From contig NZ_BMED01000001.1 of the NCBI RefSeq assembly GCF_014636315.1, positions 434,316 to 498,315 on the forward strand: a DNA stretch of 64,000 nucleotides, in the 5' to 3' direction. The notes under the pieces are model-generated. The model had not been told where the DNA came from. It saw only the letters and a list, made by a program, of their open reading frames with translations, and searched no databases. The number at the start of each line of letters is the position of its first letter. The first letter of the stretch is position 1. The position numbers and the translations under genes were made by a program. Below, in pieces: positions 17,037 through 24,054 of this stretch. The stretch comes from Parundibacterium terreum (GTDB lineage Bacteria > Pseudomonadota > Gammaproteobacteria > Burkholderiales > Burkholderiaceae_D).

Positions 17037-17103
17037 CCCTTGAAACTAATCAGCTATTCAATTGGCGCCAGCATCAACTCACGCGCTAATGCCTTAACTA
17101 GCA

Positions 17104-17742
17104 TTAATACCGCTGCCAGTATCCGCCGGAAAAGCGCCAGCTACTACCCGCGCGCAGCCAGTGTCCGGGCACCCAGAAATAACCAGGGCGGCGAGGCTCC
17201 CAATGACCGGCAACCCAGCTATGCTGTCCGCCGGACCAGCGCCAGTAGCCGCCTATCCACACATGATTGGGACCTGGAGCAACGGTGACGACCTCGACTC
17301 TCGGTGCTGGCGGTGCAACCGTGATCACTGTGCTGATGGCACGCGGTTCGGCAATGATTTGCACCCAGCGCCCCTGGTGGAATACCCACCCCCCATGTTC
17401 ACTGCTCCAGTAGGCTTGCTGATAGACCATGTCCGGACGCGACTGCTCCCAATGCCCGTTGGTCCAAACGTACTCATCCTTGTCCCAGATCCAGTGGCCT
17501 GCAATCCAGTAAGAGTCCACATAAGGCGCCGGCGGTATCGTCTCGACTATAGGTGCCGGCGGTGGCGGCATGCTCACCGTCTTTACCCTGTCTATATGCT
17601 GCGAGCGCTGCGGCGCTGCGCAGCCGGCCAGCACCATGCCGGCAGCCAGTGCGGCAGATAAGAATAAGCGGCGACGGCACTGCTCTTGCGTTTGGATCAT
17701 CATTGCTGGTTTCATCAAAATAGGTGAAAAAAATAAACTCAT
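17104..17742 (-). CDS. YXWGXW-repeat lipoprotein
   Basis: A protein of up to 212 residues with an Ala-rich export signal ending in a lipobox LAGC (Cys at about residue 41). The signal carries RRRLFLSAA, similar to a twin-arginine motif. The mature part is dominated by W-x-x-G-x-W repeats (WIAGHWIW, WTNGHWEQ, WIGGYWRW, WVAGHWEP, WVPGHWLR), a betaproteobacterial family of unknown function, probably surface or envelope located. The start is uncertain (ATG at 17742, 17715, 17703 or 17700), since none has a clear ribosome site. Confidence 0.8.
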   Translation of the reverse strand: MSLFFSPILMKPAMMIQTQEQCRRRLFLSAALAAGMVLAGCAAPQRSQHIDRVKTVSMPPPPAPIVETIPPAPYVDSYWIAGHWIWDKDEYVWTNGHWEQSRPDMVYQQAYWSSEHGGWVFHQGRWVQIIAEPRAISTVITVAPPAPRVEVVTVAPGPNHVWIGGYWRWSGGQHSWVAGHWEPRRPGYFWVPGHWLRAGSSWRFSGGYWQRY

Positions 17743-17830
17743 CCTATTAAACGGGAATCCGCAGCGGAAAGAGACTTGATTTACAAAGCATTACAAATTG
17801 ACATGTTTTGACAAAGGCTCAACCTGCCCC

Positions 17831-18043
17831 CTACTCTGCCGGTTTGCTGGCGGTGTCCTTGTCCGTCTCTTTCTCGATCGCCTGCCGCTGCGCATCTGCT
17901 GCTTTTTGCACATCTTTTTCTACCTGCTTCGCTTTCTGCAGCCCCTTTAGCTGGCCCTCCATGATGTTCGGAGGCGGCTTGTCATCGCTTTTACCGCATG
18001 CGCACAATAGGCCAGCCACTAACAAAGGAAACAAAAAACGCAT
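17831..18043 (-). CDS. Small lipoprotein
   Basis: A 70-residue predicted lipoprotein. The signal MRFLFPLLVAGLLCAC ends in a lipobox with Cys at residue 16. The mature part is a single highly charged helix rich in Lys, Glu, Gln and Ala (QLKGLQKAKQVEKDVQKAAD), which may form a coiled coil. No family recognised. It lies just downstream of the four-helix membrane protein on the same strand. Confidence 0.65.
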   Translation of the reverse strand: MRFLFPLLVAGLLCACGKSDDKPPPNIMEGQLKGLQKAKQVEKDVQKAADAQRQAIEKETDKDTASKPAE

Positions 18044-18062
18044 GGTCTACTCCAGAAATGAG

Positions 18063-18455
18063 TCACGGATGGATTAATTGGTCAGCCGGCCTGCGTAACA
18101 GGTAGGCCGTATACAGGATGATACACACAGTATCGAAAACCGAGGCCAGATGCAGGCCTTTCAGCGCCGGCTCGCTCCAGTTCATTGCGACCATCAGCAC
18201 CAGGCCCAGCTTCTCCACTACAGCGGCAAACATCACCGGGCGCCGCAGCTCCTTGCGCGTGGCCGCGGCAAACAGCAAGGCGCCCAGGCAAAATACGATC
18301 AGGCCCCAGTGCCGCGCAAAAAATATCCCGGTTACATCGCCAAGCTGCATGCCGGATGCCCGCAGAAACAATTCAGGTGCAACAAACTGCAGGCCCGGCA
18401 GCATAGTCACCACGCCGGTAACATAGAGGATGATCTTGATCGCTTTTTCATTCAT
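18063..18455 (-). CDS. Small four-helix membrane protein
   Basis: A 130-residue integral membrane protein starting at ATG 18455 (AGAGA ribosome site upstream; the 17 residues before it in frame are polar and have no site). Four predicted membrane helices lie at about residues 6-25, 45-63, 73-92 and 101-120. It resembles DUF4345/DoxX-like small membrane proteins in size and layout, but I cannot name it with certainty. The small lipoprotein gene follows 19 bases downstream, suggesting one transcript. Confidence 0.6.
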   Translation of the reverse strand: MNEKAIKIILYVTGVVTMLPGLQFVAPELFLRASGMQLGDVTGIFFARHWGLIVFCLGALLFAAATRKELRRPVMFAAVVEKLGLVLMVAMNWSEPALKGLHLASVFDTVCIILYTAYLLRRPADQLIHP

Positions 18456-18721
18456 GTCTGTCTCTTTTGATTTAATTTGAATTTGCCTAACATGAAGCCT
18501 GCTCATCGTATCGTATAACTCTGCTTAATTGTGCGCAATCAATGTTTGCTCCTGCCGCAGTTGGCTTGTCAGATCCGCAAGCCGCTGGAATGAGTATTTC
18601 AGTTACTAATGGATGCCAGGGGTAAAATAAGCCGGCTACAGTATTTCACCGCAGACAGGCCGGAAGCCCTATAATCCGCCCTCCCCATGCTCTGCATAAA
18701 CACGTTCTACAGGATATCGCC

Positions 18722-19345
18722 ATGCTCATCATCACTATCAAACAAGGCAAGGAAAAGAGCCTGCTGGACAAGCAACCATGGATCTATGCCTCTGCGGTAG
18801 AACGGGTGGATGGCAAGCATGAAGAGCGCAACAAGCCGGGCGCAACAGCGCTGGTGCAGTCCTCTTCCGGCCAGTTCCTGGCGCGCGCCGCCTATAGCCC
18901 CAAATCGCAGATACGTGCCCGCGTGTGGAGCTTCGATCAGAGCGAAGCAGTAGACCATGCGCTGATCAAGCGCCGGATCAAAGCAGCGGTCAGCGCGCAT
19001 GCCGGTGCGACGCAGGATACTCTGCACCTGATCACCGGCGAAGCAAACGGATTGCCTGGCCTGCTGGTGGACTGGCATGGCGGCAAGCAAGGCTACCTGA
19101 TATGCCAGTTCAATGCGGCGGGTGTCGATGCCTGGAAAGTGGCGATCGCAAAAAGCCTGATCGCGGAAACCGGCTGCTCCAATGTGTATGAACAAGCTGA
19201 CGAATTGATGCGCAAGGGCGAAGGCCTGCCTGTGGTATCAGGCGCGCTGGCCGGTGACGAACCTCCTGACGAAAGCTTCGTCACCGAAAAAGGCCAGCGT
19301 TTTTCGGTAGATTTGAAGACGGGAAAAAAGCGCAAGCTCGCTTAG
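18722..19345 (+). pseudogene. rlmI: Truncated RlmI-type 23S rRNA methyltransferase (N-terminal part)
   Basis: A 207-residue ORF matching only the first half of the class I rRNA (cytosine-C5-)-methyltransferase RlmI/YwbD family, whose members are about 390-400 residues. The PUA-like start (KQGKEKSLLDKQPWIYASAVERV) and the linker domain with GEANGLPGLLVDWHG are intact. The frame stops after the point where the family continues into its SAM-binding domain: VDLKTGKK is followed by RKLA and a stop. No remains of the methyltransferase domain follow; a GNAT gene ends 15 bases later on the other strand. Methylation activity is therefore not expected. Confidence 0.75.
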
Positions 19346-19360
19346 TTGGCAGACGCGCGC

Positions 19361-19813
19361 CTAGACCAGGGGCAGCTTGAACCCCTCATGCGTGGCCTGA
19401 AAACCCAGGCTTTCATAAAAACGCAATGCATCCGGGCGCTGCTTGTCCGACGTCAGTTGGAGCAGCCGGCATTTCCTGTCCCTTGCACGCTGTATCGCCC
19501 ATTCAAAGAATTGCCGGCCTAGGCCCTGCCCGCGATAGCTGCCGTGAATACGAACACCCTCGATCAGACATCGCCAGCTTCCCTGATGCGTCAGATAGGG
19601 AATGAAGGTCAACTGCATCATGCCCAATAACCTGCCTCCGTCTTCTACGACGACCAGCTCATTGTTCGGATCGCTGTCTATCGCCGCAAAAGCACTGAGG
19701 TAGGCCTGGCTCAAAGGCAGCGAAGGATCTTCGCGCAGCGCACCCAGCTTATCGTCTGCCAATAGAGCCACCAGGCTGCCGAGGTCGGCTGCGCGCGCTT
19801 TCCTGAATTCCAT
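19361..19813 (-). CDS. GNAT-family N-acetyltransferase
   Basis: A 150-residue acetyltransferase. The acetyl-CoA loop is visible as GVRIHGSYRGQGLGRQFFEWAI (about residues 87-108), with the R-G-Q-G-L-G signature, and the C-terminal DALRFYESLGFQATHEGFKL is typical of the family. It begins 12 bases after the isochorismatase-family gene and is surely in the same operon, so it may act on a related metabolite. Substrate unknown. Confidence 0.88.
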   Translation of the reverse strand: MEFRKARAADLGSLVALLADDKLGALREDPSLPLSQAYLSAFAAIDSDPNNELVVVEDGGRLLGMMQLTFIPYLTHQGSWRCLIEGVRIHGSYRGQGLGRQFFEWAIQRARDRKCRLLQLTSDKQRPDALRFYESLGFQATHEGFKLPLV

Positions 19814-19825
19814 GCAGCCTCCGCT

Positions 19826-20425
19826 TTATTGGCCCAACGATTGCAGCAGTTGCTCCAAATTGCGTACCCGGCCCATTTTCGGAAAGATGTGCTGCACGCT
19901 GAATTGATGCAGCTCTTCCGACATGCTGCTCATTGCGTCTTCGGCAAACACCAGTTCAAAGCCTTGGTCGAAGGCCTGCCTCGCCGTGGACTCAACGCCG
20001 AAGTTGGTCGCAATACCTGCCATCACGATGGTATGGATGCCGCGGCGACGCAGTTGCTGTTCCAGGTCGGTGCCGTAGAACGCGCCCCATTGCTTCTTCG
20101 TGATCAGCACGTCGCCATCCCTGACATCAGCGTCAGGCACCAGCTCGCAGGCATTGGCCGGTAAAGGCGGCGCATCGGCGGGGCGCGTGGTTGGCGTATC
20201 TGCACGCAATCTGAGTATCTGGTCCACCAGCACCCTCACATACACAATCGTGGCACCTTTTTCACGAAATGCGTCGGCCAGGCGCGCACAGCGTTGCACT
20301 ATGTCAGGTCCGGCATGCGGCGCCAATGCGCGACCAACAATGCCGTGCTGCAAATCTATCAGTACCAGTGCGGTGCTTGCCGGTTCCAGGGCCAGGTTGG
20401 CAACAGTATCATTCGAGATAGTCAT
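19826..20425 (-). CDS. Isochorismatase-family hydrolase (Gly in place of catalytic Cys)
   Basis: A 199-residue hydrolase of the isochorismatase-like fold. I start at ATG 20425, five bases after an AGGAG site; a GTG six bases upstream is in frame. Asp (VLIDLQHG, about residue 24) and Lys (VLITKKQWGAF, about 106) of the active site are present. The nucleophile position, Cys in the amidase-type members (TNxCVEST), is Gly here (TNFGVEST). True isochorismatases such as EntB also have Gly there, so a vinyl-ether or other non-thioester mechanism is possible. Promoter control by the divergent TetR is likely. Confidence 0.85.
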   Translation of the reverse strand: MTISNDTVANLALEPASTALVLIDLQHGIVGRALAPHAGPDIVQRCARLADAFREKGATIVYVRVLVDQILRLRADTPTTRPADAPPLPANACELVPDADVRDGDVLITKKQWGAFYGTDLEQQLRRRGIHTIVMAGIATNFGVESTARQAFDQGFELVFAEDAMSSMSEELHQFSVQHIFPKMGRVRNLEQLLQSLGQ

Positions 20426-20451
20426 TTTCACTCCTTTTCATTTTTGCAACA

Positions 20452-20499
20452 TGAGGACATCCTCACATTATTATACCGTATAATGTGAGGATGTCCTCA
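20452..20499. promoter_or_regulatory. Large twin operator with divergent promoters
   Basis: Two perfect 20-base inverted arms (20452-20471 and 20480-20499) flank an 8-base centre. Each arm contains its own near-palindrome TGAGGA-N2-TCCTCA, so it probably holds two TetR dimer sites. A TATAAT -10 (20479-20484) faces the TetR gene and an AATAAT -10 (20472-20467, minus) faces the isochorismatase gene. Binding would shut both promoters. Confidence 0.8.
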
Positions 20500-21102
20500 G
20501 ATACTCAATTATTGAAGCGCCGCACGCCGCGCCAGGCACGCAGCGAAGACCGCCTGGCCGGCATGCTGGATGCAGCGGCAGAACTGATTGCCGAAACCGG
20601 CTACGAAGCCGCCACCATGACCGCCATTGCGGAACGCGCCGGATCATCCATAGGCGCGCTGTACCAGTATTTTCGCAACAAAGAAGAAGTCGCCCGCGCG
20701 CTGCGCGAGCAATACGGAGAGGAAATGGCGCAAGGCTGGGCCGCCCTGGAGAAAGTCGCAGCGCAACTGACGCTGGAAGAACTGGTGCATCGCCTGTTTG
20801 ACCTGATGACTGCATTCATGATCGCCAGGCCGGCCTATATTCCACTGCTCAGCGCGCCATTGAACTACCAGCGCAGCGCCGACGCCAGGATGCGCCTGCG
20901 TGAACATTTTGCGCGCATCTTCCAGCAAAAACAGCCTGCCCTTGATGTAGCACAGGCTTACCTGATCGCCAATGTCACACTGCAACTGGTCAAGGGCCTG
21001 AATCCCCTGTATGCACAAAGCAGCGCCAAAGACAGAATACTGCTGGTGCAGGAATTCAAAACCGTCGTCACCGCCTATCTGACATTGAAGCTGGCCCCGT
21101 AG
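20491..21102 (+). CDS. TetR-family regulator, probably leaderless mRNA
   Basis: A 203-residue TetR repressor. The N-terminal domain reads RQARSEDRLAGMLDAAAELIAETGYEAATMTAIAERAGSS followed by GALYQYFRNKEEVARAL; the C-terminal helical domain is variable. The perfect TATAAT -10 ends seven bases before ATG 20491, so transcription should begin at or next to the start codon, which fits a leaderless message; a GTG at 20485 is also in frame. Divergent from the isochorismatase-GNAT operon, with which it shares the twin operator. Confidence 0.9.
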   Translation: MSSDTQLLKRRTPRQARSEDRLAGMLDAAAELIAETGYEAATMTAIAERAGSSIGALYQYFRNKEEVARALREQYGEEMAQGWAALEKVAAQLTLEELVHRLFDLMTAFMIARPAYIPLLSAPLNYQRSADARMRLREHFARIFQQKQPALDVAQAYLIANVTLQLVKGLNPLYAQSSAKDRILLVQEFKTVVTAYLTLKLAP

Positions 21103-21127
21103 GGCCGGGCCTCAATGCCACGATAAA

Positions 21128-22405
21128 TCAATAGGCCCAGTAAGGCCCCTTGCCCTTGGGCGTGCTGGCGTTTTCCAAGGCGACAAAAACCCGGCGGCCA
21201 AAGAAGAATGGCAATCCCCAGTCGAATGTATTATTACCTGCGGTGCCGGCGATATGCGCCGCTGTAATCGGCGCCGGAAGGCTGTCGACACTCTCGATAA
21301 AGAAATTGATGGTTCCCGTTGTAGAGCCCTGCGCGTCGCCGGAGATATTGACTGCGCTCAAGCCCAAAGGGCTTGCAGGGCAATAAAAGCCACCGGAAAG
21401 CGAGCAAGGAGTAATAGCCGAATCATTGAAGTAATATCCATTGGAACCGCTGTCCAGGTAAGACTCGGTCAAGGTTTTTCCTTTGTATGTGGTCTTGAAA
21501 TTTCCTGATGAGTTGGTAGCAAACACCGTTTCGGAAGCAAAGGCGTTATTCGTCTGGGTACCTATCCCGAATATCAAGGAACCGGTCACCGAATTCAAGC
21601 CTCCTGCGGCAACCGACGGCAAGACGAGAATGACGCCATTATTATCTTGCGGAAATGCAGCCACCGGATTGGATACCTGCTGGGCAATCGGCAAGCTGAT
21701 GCTATTACAGTTGTTGCCGTCACATGCGTAGTAATGTGCAGTCACGGCTGATGTCGCGCATGCGGGACAATCCTCCTTGAAAACCCCTATCCCCAAAATT
21801 CCGTTCGCGCCAAGGTTTGCCACCGTGCCCAAGTTGCTGTTTGCGCTGGATCTGCAAGCAGCCGGCGTGTTTGCAAATGCCGCAGCAGGATCGCCTACGA
21901 TATTGATTGGTATGCCGGACGCGACCTCGCCAGCCATTTTAACGTCGGCCAATTTGACCGAACCCCAGGTGTAGCCACTGGTGAACTGCACGCACTCGCC
22001 GACAGCAACACCTGAGCTTGTTTGCAGTGCAGGCAGGCTCAAGGAAGCATTCAATATACCGGGAGAGATAATACGCAAACCATATGAACCGGTATCGACC
22101 AGGATATGATCTATGGTTTGGCAAGTGGTCGTTCCTGGCTGGCAGATAGTCACGCTGACATAGGGCTGGTTGATCACGCCGCTGGCTCCAGCGGGGCCGC
22201 TATCAACAATCATCGCCACCGTGTTGTTGACGACCGGAGTGGTCGGTGTTGTGGGCGTAGTCGGAGCACTTGAGCCACCGCCGCCTCCGCAGGCGGCCAG
22301 CACCAGTGACGACAGCAGCACCAGGCCGCGTGCGCGCTTGGCAACGGACACTGCCGTGACGCGCGTATGTTTTAATTGGCTTTGCAAGCCGGCAAAAAAT
22401 CTCAT
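21128..22405 (-). CDS. DUF3443-family lipoprotein
   Basis: A 425-residue exported protein. The signal ends in SLVLAACGGGGG, a lipobox at about residue 39 followed by a Gly/Ser/Thr/Pro linker. The mature domain opens with NTVAMIVDSGPAGASG and contains VSVTICQPGTTTCQTIDHILVDTGSYGLR (about residues 83-111), where DTGSYGLR recalls the aspartic-protease-like DTG motif noted in this family. Several conserved Cys pairs (CPACATS, CSLSGGFYCPAS) suggest disulfides. It follows the DUF2844 gene by 67 bases, a pairing common in Burkholderiales. Function not established. Confidence 0.85.
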   Translation of the reverse strand: MRFFAGLQSQLKHTRVTAVSVAKRARGLVLLSSLVLAACGGGGGSSAPTTPTTPTTPVVNNTVAMIVDSGPAGASGVINQPYVSVTICQPGTTTCQTIDHILVDTGSYGLRIISPGILNASLSLPALQTSSGVAVGECVQFTSGYTWGSVKLADVKMAGEVASGIPINIVGDPAAAFANTPAACRSSANSNLGTVANLGANGILGIGVFKEDCPACATSAVTAHYYACDGNNCNSISLPIAQQVSNPVAAFPQDNNGVILVLPSVAAGGLNSVTGSLIFGIGTQTNNAFASETVFATNSSGNFKTTYKGKTLTESYLDSGSNGYYFNDSAITPCSLSGGFYCPASPLGLSAVNISGDAQGSTTGTINFFIESVDSLPAPITAAHIAGTAGNNTFDWGLPFFFGRRVFVALENASTPKGKGPYWAY

Positions 22406-22472
22406 GGGTATTCGCCCCTGTTATTGTGGACTGCGTTTATAGAATGCATGTAACAATGCATCGTCAGGTCTG

Positions 22473-22919
22473 TTATTGAATGTCGTCCGCGGTAAAGCCG
22501 GCCGGCAGCTCCGACGGCAGATAGGCGCTACCCGTATAGGCACGCATATGTCCGCCGGAATGGATGACCACATCAGCCTGATTGACGGATACCTGGGAGT
22601 TGCCGGCCTTGGGCTTCCTGGCCGCCTGCGCATTCAGGGTCTCGCCATGTTTGCCCAGCAAGGTTTGCAAATCAGGCATGCTGGGCCCCTTCCAGCTAAC
22701 CGCAAACACTACTCCGGCCGCTGCATATTCTTTTACGACCGTACCGGAAGATAAGGTGCTTTCGGTCACGTTATAACTGCTTCCATTTTTGCTCGCGGCC
22801 AGCGAACGCACCTGGCGGCCGCTATCTTTTGCGCCAAAATCAGTAGGTGCACCACCCAAAGCGGCGCTGGCGGCAGAACAATACGCAGATAACACGAGCA
22901 GTGGAATAATAAAGCGCAT
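22473..22919 (-). CDS. DUF2844-family exported protein
   Basis: A 148-residue protein with a cleavable signal peptide (MRFIIPLLVLSAYCSAASA, then ALGG). The mature part has short strands and the pattern VTESTLSSGTVVKEYAAAGVVFAVSWKGPSMPDLQTLLG, typical of DUF2844. It is first in the two-gene transcript with DUF3443, and the two families usually occur together, so they probably work as a pair in the periplasm or on the surface. Function unknown. Confidence 0.85.
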   Translation of the reverse strand: MRFIIPLLVLSAYCSAASAALGGAPTDFGAKDSGRQVRSLAASKNGSSYNVTESTLSSGTVVKEYAAAGVVFAVSWKGPSMPDLQTLLGKHGETLNAQAARKPKAGNSQVSVNQADVVIHSGGHMRAYTGSAYLPSELPAGFTADDIQ

Positions 22920-23403
22920 AAAAATCCCTTAATGAGTCCCTGAATAAGTCGAAATAAGCTGAAGTAAATCCAAATGAAGCACCTGGCAACAATGTAAAGT
23001 TTGCTGCAGCAACTGTCTGTAACTGTTGGTAACCGCCATGGTCAGCTTGTCAGCATCCTTGGTTATCCGCGCATATTTTTATGTGCTCCCTCTGTCCATT
23101 CTATCAACATACCTGATTATCCTGACAAGCTCATTACCCGGTTCACCATTTAAATTTCAACAAAAAATTGAACCAGTTGCTCACAAACCTGTCCATGAGC
23201 TTTACGCCGTTTTACTTGCATTTACATAAACAGCTTTATCTGATCGCCCAGGCCAATTCAAAGAAAGCTATGTACGGGGGCTATCAATCTTTGTTATGAT
23301 CGCGGCAAGTGCTACAGCAGCATCCAGTTTTTGCTTTTAATTCGGCACTCCTACTAATATACAAGTTAGCACCAAACACAGCGCGTCGCAGATATATCCA
23401 TCC
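22920..23403. other. Intergenic region, divergent promoters expected
   Basis: Between the DUF2844 gene (minus) and the DUF2946 gene (plus). Around 23010-23030 there is CTGTAAC-TGTT-GGTAACC, a weak two-repeat resemblance to a PHO box that is not convincing. Small ORFs here have no coding character. Confidence 0.35.
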
Positions 23404-23760
23404 ATGCAGACATATCCATCCATCAAGCCCAGGCCGGCAAGCACTCCAGAGATGTGGCAGTTGCTGCACGCCCGCCTAGGCAGCGGATGGCGCGCATGGA
23501 TTGCCGTCATCACCGCGATCAGCTTTGTGCTGATGGTATCTACCGCGGTAACGCATCACCACGCGACGTCGCTGGAAGACCAGGGTTGCTCCTTATGTAC
23601 CGCCGTTGCACACAAGCTGACGGGCGCCGAGCCCGCGCTGCAATTGGCACAGACTGTTATTTTCCTGGCCTACCGCCTGCCCTCCATCGAGGCAGTCAGC
23701 GTCAGCTATCCTACTCCCCTGCTTTTCCCGCCTAGCTGCGGCCCTCCTTCCGCCTGCTGA
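23404..23760 (+). CDS. DUF2946-like protein
   Basis: A 118-residue protein with a single membrane or signal segment (WIAVITAISFVLMVSTAVT, about residues 33-51) directly followed by HHHATSLEDQGCSLCTAVAH, a His- and Cys-rich stretch. This layout resembles DUF2946, often found next to TonB-dependent receptors and copper genes. The Cys pair CSLC (about 63-66) and three His could bind a metal. A TonB receptor gene follows about 300 bases downstream. The start has no clear ribosome site. Confidence 0.6.
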   Translation: MQTYPSIKPRPASTPEMWQLLHARLGSGWRAWIAVITAISFVLMVSTAVTHHHATSLEDQGCSLCTAVAHKLTGAEPALQLAQTVIFLAYRLPSIEAVSVSYPTPLLFPPSCGPPSAC

Positions 23761-23906
23761 TCCGCCCGTAATAGAGAAAATGAAAGAATCCGGTCGTCCC
23801 GCTGCCAGCCTGGCAAGCCGATGGCCGATGCTGTTCGCCAAGCTCTGTTGATACGCCATTTCCTTGTCCCGTTGTTTCGCTTTACTCAAGCGCAAGAACG
23901 TGGCAA

Positions 23907-23930
23907 GCCTGGCATCTGGCCTGGCATCTG
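23907..23930. repeat. 12-bp tandem duplication
   Basis: GCCTGGCATCTG is repeated exactly twice head to tail, in the leader between the DUF2946 and TonB receptor genes. Probably a simple slippage duplication. Confidence 0.8.
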
Positions 23931-24054
23931 ATTACGCGCCGGATCACACTCCAGGCGCTTTACACATCTGGTTGAAAAACTACTGGCAAGCCCGTGCTCC
24001 GCATATTTGCAGCAGCATGGACTAAGACTCTATACAAAGCTTTAAAGGTTTACT

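Noticed and set aside
23007-23030. Second PHO box upstream of the DUF2844 gene
   Set aside because: Only one good repeat (CTGTAAC), the next is weak, and no -10 at the right distance.
23284-23469. Small minus-strand ORF with a CCCSTC end near the DUF2946 gene
   Set aside because: No ribosome site, overlaps the start of the real gene, and no coding pattern.
23761-24054. Possible cobalamin riboswitch before the TonB receptor
   Set aside because: A fragment around 23795-23820 slightly recalls the B12 element, but the conserved core blocks are not in order.
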